Shown here one piece after another: positions 20,371 through 31,372 of a stretch of 64,000 nt of DNA. How positions within the stretch are numbered: position 1 is the stretch's first letter; the number at the start of each line of letters is the position of its first letter. Origin of the DNA: Adiantum capillus-veneris (taxonomy: Eukaryota; Streptophyta; Polypodiopsida; Polypodiales; Pteridaceae); assembly GCA_014529385.2 (NCBI GenBank), contig CM043962.1, positions 87,403,680 through 87,467,679 on the forward strand. The letters run 5' to 3'. The translations under genes were made by a program, and so were the position numbers. The notes below the pieces were generated by a model. The model was not told where the DNA came from and did not search any database. It saw only the letters and a program-made list of their open reading frames with translations.

Positions 20371-21647
20371 TGTTAGGTGCAAGCGGAATGATTGTTTGCG
20401 CTTTGCTCAAGATGAGTGCTCCGAACTGTGCTCAAGGTTCCTTTTGTTCTTATGGAAGTTAGAGCCTTCCGTTCTTAATGAGAGAATGCTATGATCACAA
20501 ACAAAGTGAATGGACACTGTGCGTGCAAGTATGAGACTGAGAGATAGAGAGAAGAGAGATACGACACCAGAGACGTTGTAAAACCCTCCTCCGAAGGCCC
20601 CACTCTCATCGGCGAGAGTAGTCTACTTATGATTGCACAATCTGGTACAAATGATATGCATGAGTCTGATGCAAGTCTAGACTATGTTGACGACGACGAT
20701 GGGGATGACGAGGCCGACCTAAGGGCTGAAATCTGCAATCTTTCTACTGCTGTCCAAAAACGCTAAGGGCTGAAATCTGCAAATGTTCTATCTGCTGAAT
20801 TCTAACTCTATGTCGATGACGATGTCAATGACGACGATGCGACAACGACACGCTGAAAACGCAGATGCTGAAATCTGCGTTTTCCAGGCTGAAATTGTAA
20901 ACCTGGCGGAAACTCACCGTGCGGCGAGGAACTGCTGCGGGAAGGTGAGATCTGCGAGGTTCGGGACTTTATCTGCGGGTGCTAACTGCTGAAAACTGAA
21001 AACGCTGATGTTCCTTGCTGTTCCATCGCGGTAAAGCTGCAAAATGCCGGGGCTGATCTGCAAACCAAAAACGCTAGGGCTGAATTTATGCTGCTGTCGC
21101 TAGTTGCTCTGCAAAATGCAAATGATAGGCTGCTCTGAGGTTCTGCTGTCGCCGGAATCTGCAAAAGCAAATTGCTGGCTGATCTGTGATGAAAACGCTA
21201 GGTGATGGCTCTACTCCAAAAACGCTAGGTCTCCTGGGGGGGTTCTGCTGAGAAGGTGCCTGTTGAGCTTTGCTCCTGTTTGACTCTTCTGCCAAATAGT
21301 GCTGGCTCTAGTTTGCTTATATACAAGCTTAGCAAAATTGCCCTACCTACTTTTGTTGGAAAGTCGCTTAAATTAATAAGTGAAAAATGTCAAAAATAGG
21401 GAAAATAGGCTAAATGCACTGGAAAATTTCCCTCATGGAATCTGATGGATTCTTGTGGGAATACTAATGATCACGCTGTGTGCAACCAGAGGATATGCAT
21501 CTACACTAAGTGGCTGGGCATGCACGGTCTACGAATAGACTCACAAAAGTGCCAGATCACTTCTAATCTATACTGACTAGACTGACTGAACCCTTGTCGT
21601 GCTATAGCTTGTCCACGGACACATAGGGTTGGATGTGTCACGTGACA
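20371..21647 (-). repeat. N2 5' LTR (minus-strand sense)
   Basis: A 1277-bp LTR, longer than its partner because of an extra segment near 20745-20790 that repeats 'aagggctgaaatctgcaa'. TATATA is near 21319. It ends ...TGTCACGTGACA on the plus strand. Confidence 0.9.
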
Positions 21648-23140
21648 ACAAATGACAATTGGCCGCCAGAAGGTGCAAAGAAAGCCCACTATACCTCATG
21701 AGAAGGCAAAGTAGCACGTCCTCCAATAATGTCACGCAAGTCAAGAGGAATAGTAATATCAATCTTGAGCATACACGTGTATCATATAGAGTGCATCAGA
21801 CAATATCATCTACATAATCCTAGTCCAACACCTGACCAAAGACATAGCAAGACTGCACAACTATGGAGTGTAACCTCTCAAGGAACTTGAACCTCACCAA
21901 AGAATAGAAACAAATATGGGGCTAGTGGGCATCCCTCACGTACACAACGAGAAAGATGAAATCACCGCCCAAATGTGCCTCTAATAGTAACAGCACTAGA
22001 AGCAAAACGATAGCGAGATACAGCTCTTGTAATCCACTGTAAAGAAAAACCATCCTCTACATAGTGCCCTCCCAGAAACACCAATCCACTCGATCATATG
22101 CCTTCTCCAAATTGAGAAGCATAAAAGCCACTGGCCGTCCTAACCGTCGTACTCACTCAGCGGCCTCATGAAAGTAACAATATTGTCCAAAATGCATCAC
22201 AGAACCAATTTGAGAAGCATGAATGACGGCAGGCAAGAAAGGCCTCACATGTGCACTGATCATCCAAGCCAAAATCTAATAGACAAAGGACATGAGTGTG
22301 ATCAACCTCCACTAGCCTAAGGAGGAATCTCCGCTTTTCGGTATAAGAGAAATCAACCAAGATGACATAGTTGGAGTCATCATTCCTGTATCAAAAATAC
22401 AATGCAAACCCGGGAGCATAACAAGGCTTAGTACATCCCCATATTGCAAGAAATACTAGCACGTCAAACCATCCTCACCAAAACAAGAGTCACCATCAAT
22501 ACCAACTATTGCATTATGCATCTCTTGCACAGAGAAAGGAACCAAATCAATATGACATATGCCCTCAGTAACCACAGATTGAACATGAGACCAAACCTCC
22601 TCTCTAGCATGTGAAATAGCATCAAGTCATCGGCTTAGTAGTAAACAAAGTGTCGTAATCAAAAGCAATGTCAAGAACCTCTTTGAAATCCATGTGCAAA
22701 ATGTCTATCGAGCCATGCAAAGGCTTCACTTGGCTCCCAAAGACCCCACGGGGCACTCCAAAAAATGTGCAAAGAAAACTTTATTCATCCTATTAGCCTT
22801 GGATATCCATGATACGAAAGTGTGATAAGAGAATTCAGATCTCTCCGAGTGAATTTGATTGAGAGTCTCTTTAGAGTCAGTGTCACACTACCCTAAAAAA
22901 CATCACCCAGAAAATCCTCAAGATGTCTATGGATGCATCCTAAACTGTTCTCTAACTTCCTCTCTCTGCAAAAATAGCATTGCGTCTCGTCCCAGCTACA
23001 TGTCTGCAAGCCTCAGATGACGTTGTGCAAGACGTAGCGCTCGATCCAAAGAGGAAGGGCTTGAATAACAGGCCTTGAGTTCAACTCGTCAGATAGATCT
23101 TTAAGGTCTCTTGGGATAGATTCCTACGACGTTAAAATTC
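21648..23140 (-). pseudogene. LINE-A reverse transcriptase region (L1-type, decayed)
   Basis: The minus strand, across several frames and stops, shows the ordered signature of a plant L1-type RT. Upstream motifs are FGEDGLTC (about 22470) and PTMSSWLISLIPKSGDSS (about 22330-22380). Next come RPFLPAVIHASQIGSV (about 22210), NLEKAYDRVDW (about 22100), REGCPLAPYLF (about 21920) and a YVDDI-like box (about 21800). The endonuclease part was not recognised. N2 separates this from the zinc-binding 3' end. It is non-functional. Confidence 0.8.
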
Positions 23141-23152
23141 TCTTCTCCTCCT

Positions 23153-23156
23153 CCTC

Positions 23157-23212
<56 letters not shown>

Positions 23213-23234
23213 CCCCCCCCCGCCCCCCCCCCCT
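23153..23234. repeat. (CT)n followed by poly(C)
   Basis: About 28 CT units, then a C run with single G and T interruptions. It separates LINE-A from the host exon region. Confidence 0.9.
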
Positions 23235-23480
23235 CGAGTAATTTCTGCCTTTGCTTGATTTAAAGCCAGCAAAGTCAGCCATTTCGTATTTCTGGTTTCA
23301 TGCTCAGCTTGCTAAACCGTACATAGAGAAATCCTCCAGCAAGCTTATACCTGACACCAGTTCCATCTGAGCCTCAATAACGCTCAGGATGGTGCATTGG
23401 CAGGTGAGCATAGTACATGGGGCAAAAACAATCACAAAATTGAAGCAGGACATAGAAGAAATGCAGGTTGAGAGAGTTAC
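23235..23480 (-). other. Start of intron 1 of the glucuronokinase gene
   Basis: Minus-strand sequence after the GT donor at 23479-23480. T-rich with no coding match; the expected second exon was not found here. The open frame continues for 59 codons past the donor but has no resemblance to the family. Confidence 0.55.
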
Positions 23481-23684
23481 CAGCTGAGGGAGGGAGGAGA
23501 AGCAGTGGGGATCGTGGATGGGATGGGGCTGGATGACGAGGGACGGGGACGGGGTGAGGGTGACTTCAGCCCAGTAGTTGGCCAGCCCAAACGAGATAGT
23601 CCTTCCAAAGTAGGCATCGCTGGGATTGCCCAACAGCCCCACACGGGCATAGGAACGGTGCTTGATCGCGTCTTGCTCCCCCAT
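23481..23684 (-). CDS. GLCAK: Glucuronokinase, first exon
   Basis: Glucuronokinase (GHMP kinase superfamily) phosphorylates D-glucuronic acid to glucuronate 1-phosphate in the inositol-oxygenation route to UDP-glucuronate and cell-wall sugars. The minus strand encodes 68 residues starting MGEQDAIKHRSYARVG. They include LLGNPSDAYFGRTISFG and VIQPHPIHDPHCFSSLPQL, a close match to the N-terminus of plant glucuronokinases as I recall them. The reading frame ends at CTG|GTAACT, a good phase-0 donor. This is far short of the full family length (over 300 residues). No further exon was found at lower coordinates, where everything is retrotransposon, so the gene is either truncated or has a very long first intron. 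Confidence 0.8.
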
Positions 23685-23784
23685 AACAAACTTTGGGGAA
23701 AGATGGCGGCGCGTGCGGCAGAGTGATGCACGGACGAGGCAGCACGAGGCCTGCCATTAATTATATATCAGTAAGGTGTCGCAA
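23685..23784 (-). promoter_or_regulatory. Upstream region of glucuronokinase exon
   Basis: About 100 bp of GC-rich sequence between the ATG and MITE-1. No clear TATA box was seen. If the gene is active, its promoter is overlapped or replaced by the inverted-repeat elements at 23785-24814. Confidence 0.3.
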
Positions 23785-24249
23785 ATGTTTTAAAAATTAC
23801 CAAAATACCCCTCTAATTTGTGAAAATTCTCAAAATACCCTTCAAATTTCAAAAATTTCCAATATACCCTCATATTTTGTCATAAATTCCCAAAATACCC
23901 CTGGTTGTTAGAGTAAATTTATCCAAAGATAAAAAAATTTGTAGGTTTTTAAGAAGATTGATTGTATATCATACTAAAACTAGAATTTGAGCTGGTTATG
24001 TAGGCTTTGGAGATGAATATCTTCATTATTTTTAGACATAATTGTCTTTTTTTGGGAGTAATTTGTGACAAATTACATGCTAAGCACTGAAAAACGGATA
24101 TCCATTGTCAAAAAAGAATAAAGATTAGGAAATCGTGAACAATCCAACTAAAATAGATACAAGGGTATTTTGGGAATTTTTGAAAGTTGAGGGGTATTTT
24201 GGGAATTTCCACAAATTAGAGGGGTATTTTGATAATTTTTCCTAAACAT
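23785..24249. mobile_element. MITE-1: inverted-repeat element of 465 bp
   Basis: The left arm (23785-23905) and the reverse complement of the right arm (about 24158-24249) align well: 'aaaattaccaaaatacccctctaatttgtg' versus the same with a few changes, broken here for brevity. Each arm is itself a series of 'ccaaaataccc' units. The core is AT-rich with no ORF. No duplication was identified. The family could not be named; a Mutator-like or foldback MITE is possible. Confidence 0.7.
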
Positions 24250-24272
24250 AATATGGCGGAAGGGGGGGCCTT

Positions 24273-24814
24273 CCTCGTGACTATTTGACACCCCCCTTGT
24301 CAGGTGGGATCTACGGTCCACCATCTTCGAACAATGTGGACCGTCCATTTGTTCTCAAGAATAAAATGATTCTGATCGGTTGAGCCCCACCACCTACACA
24401 ATCGGAGGCCATGACTCTCCCATTAAGCTATCGTGCGCCACTTGAAATGGAGGTGTGAACATAGAATCATATAGCAAAAATGACGAGGTGGGCATCACAT
24501 GGTGTTCACTTGGAGATCACTTTGGGATGGACGGGGTCACACTGCAATCACTTTGGGATAGTCGAGGTCACACTGTAATCACTTGGTAATGGGTGGGGTT
24601 GCAAGGTGATCACATCTTGATTGGGATTCACACGAGGATCACTTGGCGATCACTTGATGTTCACATCAAATTTACTTGGGGTTCACTTTAATTGTGATCA
24701 TATGGTGATCACTTGGGGATTAAACCGCCATCAGACGGTGCAAAACCGATCCCACCGCCCCCAATCAATAGGGACCGTAGATCCCACCCGACAGAGGGGG
24801 TGTCAATTAGTCAT
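24273..24814. mobile_element. MITE-2: 542-bp terminal-inverted-repeat element
   Basis: Terminal repeats of about 40 bp: left 'gactatttgacacccccc', 'gtgggatctacggtcc'; right complement 'gactaattgacaccccct', 'gtgggatctacggtcc'. It is flanked by near-direct repeats AAGGGGGGGCCTT (24260-24272) and AAGGGGGAGCCTT (24815-24827), compatible with the 9-11 bp duplications of Mutator-like elements. The core is a set of degenerate 'gatcacttgg' repeats (24500-24720). It has no transposase. Confidence 0.75.
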
Positions 24815-24975
24815 AAGGGGGAGCCTTGCCACTTGTCCGTAGTTGCGAGCCGAAGGCCGAGCCGAAGGCTAAAGACAAATAAAAAAGTAGCTGGCTGAGG
24901 AAAGAGCACACGCGCAGTAACAGCTCCTACCAATGGTGGCGGCTCTGCTTGGCTTTCAAGCTCATTTATGTGCTT
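24815..24975. repeat. Dispersed repeat R, copy 1 (split by MITE-2)
   Basis: Sequence 'ggagccttgccac', 'gagccgaaggc', 'ctggctgaggaaagagc', 'gctttcaagctcatt', together with 'atatggcggaag' at 24251-24262, matches 39361-39515 in order. MITE-2 is inserted inside it. Nature unknown. Confidence 0.6.
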
Positions 24976-25199
24976 GGTGACGGCACATTCCTTGCTCCAT
25001 ATTCCCTGCTCCGCAAAGTACTCCCACCCCCACACACAGAGAGACGCAGAGACACATGTCGACGTCAAGGCTTTAGAACATGCGCTTGCTCCCTTGGTGA
25101 TGAGGTTGGTGTGTGTGTGTGTGTGTGGAGCATTCATGCAATCACCGCGACTGTTAACCCTCATGCACATTCCTATCACCTAAGACGGACACCGTATTA
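24976..25199. other. Unassigned sequence with a short (GT)n
   Basis: Contains a (GT) run at 25110-25127. No gene or known element was recognised. Confidence 0.5.
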
Positions 25200-25727
25200 T
25201 TTATTTGGTAGAGTCAGGTACAGGGCTTGTCGGTCCAATAGGAAAAGGGTAAGAATGATCGCAGATGAGAGGCGCACTCTAACTAGAACATTCAAGGGAT
25301 TAGTTGGCTAAGCATGGGCGCCCAAGTGTGAATGGGGAGAGCTCATATAAAAGTCAACTAAACCTAAAATTCACTCATTTTCTCATTTGTGCAATTGAAG
25401 AGTACTCTTGCTCCATCTCCATCTTCTTCTTCTTCATCTCCTTGTGTATGTGTATGTGTGTGTGAGAGAGAGAGAGAGAGTGCGATCGAGCATTGCGACG
25501 ACGGCACGACAACGGCGAAGCGGTTGAGCGCGGCGCAGCGACAGCTCCTTCTTCTTCGCGGCGAGGAATCCTCCATGACAGCAAGCGTAGAGCGGTGAGT
25601 GACACACCATCGCCATCTTTGAGCTTACTAGTTTAGCCTAGTTGTGTGCTTGGAGCCAGTTGTGGCTCGCACATAGTGTATCGGCAAGTTCCTTGCATTG
25701 ACACGTGCGAGACACACGCGCACATTT
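25200..25727 (+). repeat. Partial 5' LTR-like region of copy A
   Basis: TATAAAA at 25346-25352 with a following pyrimidine- and triplet-rich region, ending just before the primer site. The expected LTR start (TGTTTGCTGACATC, as in the 3' LTR) is absent, and I see no clear match to 31373-31873. The left limit is arbitrary. Confidence 0.4.
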
Positions 25728-25746
25728 TTGACACCACTGCCGGGGA
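25728..25746 (+). other. Primer binding site of copy A
   Basis: TTGACACCACTGCCGGGGA is a degraded form of the TTGGCGCC.TTGCCGGGGA site seen in Athila/Tat-type plant gypsy elements. Confidence 0.55.
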
Positions 25747-26446
25747 ATGCCATACACTAAGCTTTAATGGCACTCTGTGCTTCTTTTCTGGTGCAATTTC
25801 AATTGTAGGAAAGGTAGGGAAGGAAGGTGTATGTGTTGAGAAGAAGGATTTTGTTTTTGCTACTGTGTATTTCTTTGTTAATGAAGTTTTGAAAGGTTAC
25901 TGTGTTTTCTTTGTGTAAGGTTTTAGTATTAAGGTTCTTAGTTCTGTGTAATGCAAAGTACAATAAGTAGGAAGTAGATCTGTTAGAGCTAATGAAGTGT
26001 GTTAGTGTGTAACAGTAGGTGTATTAATTGTAAGTAGGTAGGTAGAGTGTGTGCGTGCTCGCGCGCAGGCCGTGGCAACCTTATCCCAACAAAAATAAAA
26101 TAAAATTTAAAGGTAAGACTGGGATCACGAATATCTCCCAGACCCAAGCCCAAGCTCACGCTCAAGCTTAGGCCTCAGTCCCCTTTAAAATTACGTACTT
26201 TAGCTTCACAAGTAGCTAAAAATCGACCTTTTTTTTAGGACGAACGGAGCTTCAGGTGACAGACTGTTGTACTATAAAGCACACCGCGACCCTCTAAGTA
26301 ATACGCTCGTTTTGAGCTATGACACACTTTTAATCAAAAAATCGATCATTAAAAAACATTAAAAAACGAGTAAAAACGAACACCTAAAAAAGTAAGCGGT
26401 TAACCTTCGAGGCTATTCGCCGACGCTTGTAGGGTGTCAAAGGCAC
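25747..26446 (+). other. Copy A leader
   Basis: About 700 bp between primer site and gag start. T-rich first half, A-rich second half with 'attaaaaaac' repeats near 26345-26375. No gene of note. Confidence 0.5.
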
Positions 26447-29417
26447 ATGCATCTGCGCTCTGATCGTGTGCTAGAGACGGAGCAACTAGAGAGAATTTCG
26501 ACTTACGCAAGTTTTCATTATCCACCTAACTTAGGTTCTGGGCCCTCGGCGGGGACCCAAGGTAGTACAAACCAAAACCCGAACATAGTGGCTAGTGACT
26601 CTTCCTTTGACTACGACGTCATGGAGGGTTTCCCAATTCCTAATCCCGATAGCTCAAGCCAAGACATGCATGCCATGGGTCCACGGTCCGGGCCGACCGT
26701 GCTTAGCCGCTTAAAAGAAACCTTTAGTAGAGCCACTCGCTCCGAACATGGAGCTAATGATGTAAATGAGGGGGGTGGGGAAGTAAATTCGCCATTCATG
26801 ACCAACATAGACTCTATGCCCTTAGAGAGTGTGCACGTGAATACTCCATTCACTGCACCCCCTGACTCTTCAGAGCTATTCCCCTCCGAGGTTATATTAC
26901 CTGATGGTAGAAGCCTTGCCGAAGTGCAATCGGTTGAGCGGTATATCCTTGCAACAAGGGAAAAGGAAATCGAGAGCTTACGCAAGGTGTAGCAACGAAG
27001 AGAGTTAAAATCGAAAGCTCCTATGTCAATATCTTTGCTAGGAGAGAAATCGAGTGCTCCTGACTTAACAACCGTTAAGGGCCAACCCCTAGAAAGCAAC
27101 ATTGCATCTAGCTCAAAGTACACCCCTAGCACCTCAATTCTAGATGGAGCGTTCTTAAATGAGAACTCGGAGTACGAACTACAAACGAAAACTCTGATTA
27201 ACCTATACACAGGTCACACCTATCACATGGGTTGGTTAGATATTCTACAATCCACAATGGGTGCTACTAGTGTGGAGGATCAACAACAAAGAGTTTGTGA
27301 GCTCATCCATAGGGTCGTTGAGTTAGACACACAAAACAAGGGGATCAACATGCCTTCAACGGGTCTCATGAGATTCTTGGATACAGGAAAGACTAAACAA
27401 CCGACCTTATCGCAAATGGAGACTCCCTCGGTAAGTCCGATGGATCCCCCATATGTTGTTTCGCCAGGGGTCTCATTGCAAGCTGAGCCTACAAGTGATA
27501 GCTTTACTTTTACTAGTCTAGCTCATCTTTCTCTTGATGACACCACGGCTACCATGCCTACCCCAATGATGTTCATGCCAAGAAACACGCCATAGACCTC
27601 ATTTGTTAGTAAAGCACCACTACATGGTAGCTCAATGCCTGCAACAGTACCTACAAGTGTGTACCAATCCTATACACCCATGGGTCCTCGTACTCATGTA
27701 GTCCCTACCCCTCCCATTGTTTCAACAACCTATGCTCCACAACCACAACCCCAAGTTCTTATTTCCATGGGACTATACCAGCTAGCATTAGCATGTCACA
27801 TACGAGGTCTGCTATGCCTAGGGCCACACATATGAACTTTGGGCCGCCACATGGCACAACACTGTACCCAACGTGGAACCCAAAGGCTTCCTACGCGCCA
27901 AGCCCAATGCCAATACCTACTCCACATGTAGTCTCTGGAGCACCTTCACCCACGGTGCCTGCTCACTTAGGTGACTTGGCAACATTTGCTCAAGCTATTG
28001 GTCGATCTATTGCTGAGAATATGCGTAACACGCCTGATAGAGAGCCTAGAAGTAAGGCAGTACAAATAGCCAAGCTCACACAAAAATTTAGTGGAGACGG
28101 GGATGTGAGAAAGCATATCGAAGTGTTTGAACAAATATGCGATTCTCTAGGAGAACACAATGACCTGCATAAGAGTTGCTTTAAGCCTAACCTTAAGTGG
28201 AAAGGCAGGGGATTGGTATAGAACCCTAAGGGTGGAAGAAAAAACGATTTACCCTACTCTTAGGAGATTGTTCTTGAAAGAATACATACAAGAGGGAGTA
28301 CTTTGGGGTGTAGCCTCTCAGCTCCAGAAGCCCAACGAGAGGAAGGAGAATCGGTGAGAAACTTTATTAGTCGACTGAAGCATTTGAATTCTCATTGTAA
28401 TCCAAATGAGCGCTTCAATAATAATCAATTGCTTGATAGATTCATTAGGGGATTATGACATGAGGATATCTGCAATGGCCTAGTCATTAGAGGTATCACC
28501 ACTTGGGAAAGCAGTCACCACCAATGCGATCCAACTGGAGGATAATTTAATGATTCAAGGAGAAAGAGTGTCTGTTGAGCCTAAATCTATTAGCTCGCAA
28601 GCATCGGGGCATCAACCAATGACCTTAAACCTTATTGCTAAGGAGCCAAAGATATCTGAGATGACTTTAGCAGATCTCACCAAGGCTATTCAAGAGAGTC
28701 TTAGAGACAATCATGCTCCGCAAAACAATCATATGTATCCAAGAAGGGAGCAACAATGGTGCTCAGTATGCTATGGACCGCATAGTACCAGTGAATGCTC
28801 TACTTTTAGAGTAAAATTCAATGGGAATTGCAATGCCTGTGGAAGGTATGGTCATCAATCTAAGGATTGCATAGTATTTAAGTGCGCGATGGCCAATAGA
28901 CCAATCTTAGCATGGACACACACCTCGAGTGCCTGCATTGATGTCAGCCCCACCTCTTGAACAAAGAGCACAACACATGGTCCCTAGGGCCCAAAATGTT
29001 GTTCAAACAACACCCTTACCACCTCCAGTGCTAGGATCACAACCACCACATCCGAGAATCACTTCTGTGAACCAAGTGGGTTGTGAGTCATCTATTGCTT
29101 GTTTGGAAGGCTGTGAGGAGGATATAGATCCTAATATTGCCTATGGGATGGATGTGCTTGAAGAAAGTCCACAATACTACATGGAGGACTATTGGGGACA
29201 AGTCAAACCTGTATATCAAGTAGCTGCTCTTGCGGCAAGAGGCCAAAATATCAATTACCCTACTAAGAGACCACCTCTTCAATGCTATGAGTGTGGAGGT
29301 CCACATCATGTAGCCGAGTGTCCTATTAGGCTACAAAAGAACGCCACACTAATGCTGCTGATACTCATGTGTAATCGATGTGGCATAGATCATTTTGATT
29401 GCCCAATGTCCAAATAA
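26447..29417 (+). pseudogene. Copy A gag (broken), with zinc knuckles
   Basis: Starts MHLRSDRVLETEQLER. A long Pro/Ser/Thr-rich N-terminal part has single TAG stops near 26990 and 27593 and a frameshift near 27800. The gag core (LTQKFSGDGDVRKHIEVFEQ, then LSLTLSGKAGDWYRTL) lies at about 28070-28260, followed by stops. Then come cysteine knuckles: CSVCYGPHSTSEC (near 28765), CNACGRYGHQSKDC (near 28830) and CYECGGPHHVAECP (near 29285). Copy B retains the last part (49713-50454) with the same knuckles. It packages element RNA in virus-like particles in living relatives. Confidence 0.8.
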
Positions 29418-30540
29418 TCCAAATGCATCGAAGATCACGCCATTAAACTTTATTGAAGTTATCGAGGAGCCATCACAAAGTACACTTGTGGTACCAGTAA
29501 ACGTACTCACACGATCGATGCTCCAAAAACAAAATTATATTATTGAGGAAAGAGACACGGCATCAATTGCCCAATCTCAAAAAAAGAAGAAAACACGAAG
29601 GAAGAGATCGCAAAAAGAAGCGAAGTCAGACCCCAATTCAAAGACCAACATAGGGACTGGTGACGACCCCGTATATATGAACGACGCTAAAGAAGATTCT
29701 GATTCAGGTGAAACCATGGAGACCAAAATGACCACTAAGATAGAAACCAACAAGGAAGATCTTCATGAGCCACAATGGCAGGGATCCAAGAAGAAGATAG
29801 GAACTTATCCAAACCCTACAGAGGAGATTGAGCGAGTCAAGAAATTAAGGATTTTGGTAGAAGATACCCAAAGGGATCTAGAACCAGCACCTAGGCATAT
29901 CCAAACTACAGACACCGTGTTCCCTACGCAACAACAACCTCACCAAGACCATAGACCCTTAGCCATACCTAGTGTCATCCAAGAAGAGAGTGACTTAAAG
30001 TCATGGGAAAGTGGGCGTACTCACTTCTTGATGGAAAGAATGTTTACAGAGAGACTACTTGATCCTATCGAAGAAATGGAGATCCCATCTTCCCCACATC
30101 AAGGGACTGAAGTCCAAAAGGTGCCGTTAAACATTGCCAAATTGATGGATTTCATGTCTTTAGAAGTTAGAACCACCATCATGTCCAAACTATATAAAGA
30201 CCCTGAGTTAGTCTCAGCTCTTCGAGCCTTCCTCAATGGAGAACTAAAGTTTGGGCTACCACAATTTGCACAGATGCATGGAGCTGGGGAGATGCCAATA
30301 GAGGAGGAACACTTAGATCCACAACCCAACCTAGATGAGAACCTTGTTATAGAAATACATGTTAACAAGTTGGGACAATACTTTGAGGGTGATGAATCCA
30401 ATGTGACCATACCAATCACTACTAAGTGATTAACTATGAAGGGAATCCTTGATGGTGGCGCTGGGGTTAACATTGTGACTAAAAATTTCCGGGAAACTAT
30501 GGGAAGACCTCACCTTGTGACCATCAAGGTGAGGTGAGTC
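29418..30540 (+). pseudogene. Copy A gag-pol linker and start of protease
   Basis: Lys-rich segment (SQKKKKTRRKRSQKEAK) at about 29575-29630, acidic linker, then the conserved KVPLNIAKLMDFMSLEVRTT region (about 30118-30180). An in-frame TGA at 30427 precedes the protease start GILDGGAGVNIVTKN (triad DGG; copy B has DSG). The protease is cut by a deletion after GRPHL near 30517. Confidence 0.7.
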
Positions 30541-30639
30541 AGACAATGTGGATTGGGTCCACCTAGCAACAACCATAGACACTTGGGGAAATAGGGGGAC
30601 AACCTGGGTAACACCTGAGGGGGATGAAATGCCCGTACC

Positions 30640-31306
30640 CTTAAATATGCTACAAGCAATGCATATAGCTTCTGACAAGACTCATCCTAATATAACAAAG
30701 AAAACATACAAGTGGGTCCCTAAAGCTTCTTTAGCGACCATAGCTAGTGCTAAAAAACAGAAGCCTTGTAAGAAACGTCCCACTCACTCCAAGAAATGTA
30801 AGGAAACGTGGAAGTGGATTTCTAAACGACTATTGGAAGCCCAAGGCTACTATCAAGGAAATGATCAAATTTGGGTGCCAGAACGTAGATTGTGTTCTTA
30901 TATGTCATCTAACCCATGTGCGCCCAATCCTGTAGCTCCAAAACGAATTGACGATCGTGGAAAGAAAAAAATCACAGAATGCTACACACCCGCTCCAGAG
31001 CTAGTTTGGGTACCGAAGAAAGAACAATTTGTTCCACCTAGCTCAGTAAGTGGGGAGTCCCATGAAGCTTCTAGCTCCTCATGTAATGCATCCATAGAGG
31101 TAAGAGATTCTCCACAGCCTCCACCTACAATAGTGGACCTCCATAAAGCTACAAAGAAATCCACACCTCCCAGTGTTCAAGAATCACCTGATGAACCACT
31201 TCTTCAAGTTCGATCTTGGGAGAGTACCTTACCACCCTTGCAACTCGACGAGGCACCTAAGGTAATAGAAAACTTCTGGCAAAAATCATCACCTATTACC
31301 AACTAG
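30640..31306 (+). pseudogene. Copy A 3' accessory ORF with W-V-P-K repeats
   Basis: Open to TAG at 31304. It contains PNITKKTYKWVPKASLA, CKETWKWISKRLLEAQGYY, DQIWVPERRL and PELVWVPKKEQFVPPSS, then a Ser/Pro-rich tail ending WESTLPPLQLDE. Copy B carries the same gene at about 61330-61979. The repeated aromatic-V-P-K motif matches no family I know. It lies where some plant gypsy elements have an env-like or other extra gene. Function unknown. Confidence 0.65.
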
Positions 31307-31358
31307 AAAAATTGGTTTCAAAGGGTGACGAGCACATTTCAAACAGTATGGTCTACCC

Positions 31359-31372
31359 AAGGAAGGGGGGAG
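31359..31372 (+). other. Polypurine tract of copy A
   Basis: AAGGAAGGGGGGAG directly before the 3' LTR start TGTTTGCTGACATC. The identical arrangement is at 62023-62036 in copy B. Confidence 0.8.

Larger units (their letters stand above)
17159..21647 (-). mobile_element. N2: second full-length N-family LTR element (minus strand)
   Basis: The LTRs are 17159-18390 and 20371-21647. The interior on the minus strand has primer site TTGGTATTAGAGC (20358-20370), the same leader, the N protein gene in decayed form (19925 down to about 18400), and polypurine tract GAAAAGGAGGGGA (18391-18403). The flanking 5-mers AAAAA (17154-17158) and ACAAA (21648-21652) are compatible with a duplication carrying one mismatch. 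It is inserted in LINE-A. It is older than N1, judging by stops and LTR differences. Confidence 0.9.

Noticed and set aside
23304-23480. Extension of the glucuronokinase frame past 23481
   Set aside because: Family resemblance ends exactly at a GT donor, so the rest is read-through into intron.
25646-25918. 90-codon ORF spanning the primer site of copy A
   Set aside because: It crosses from LTR into leader and has no similarity to any retroelement protein.
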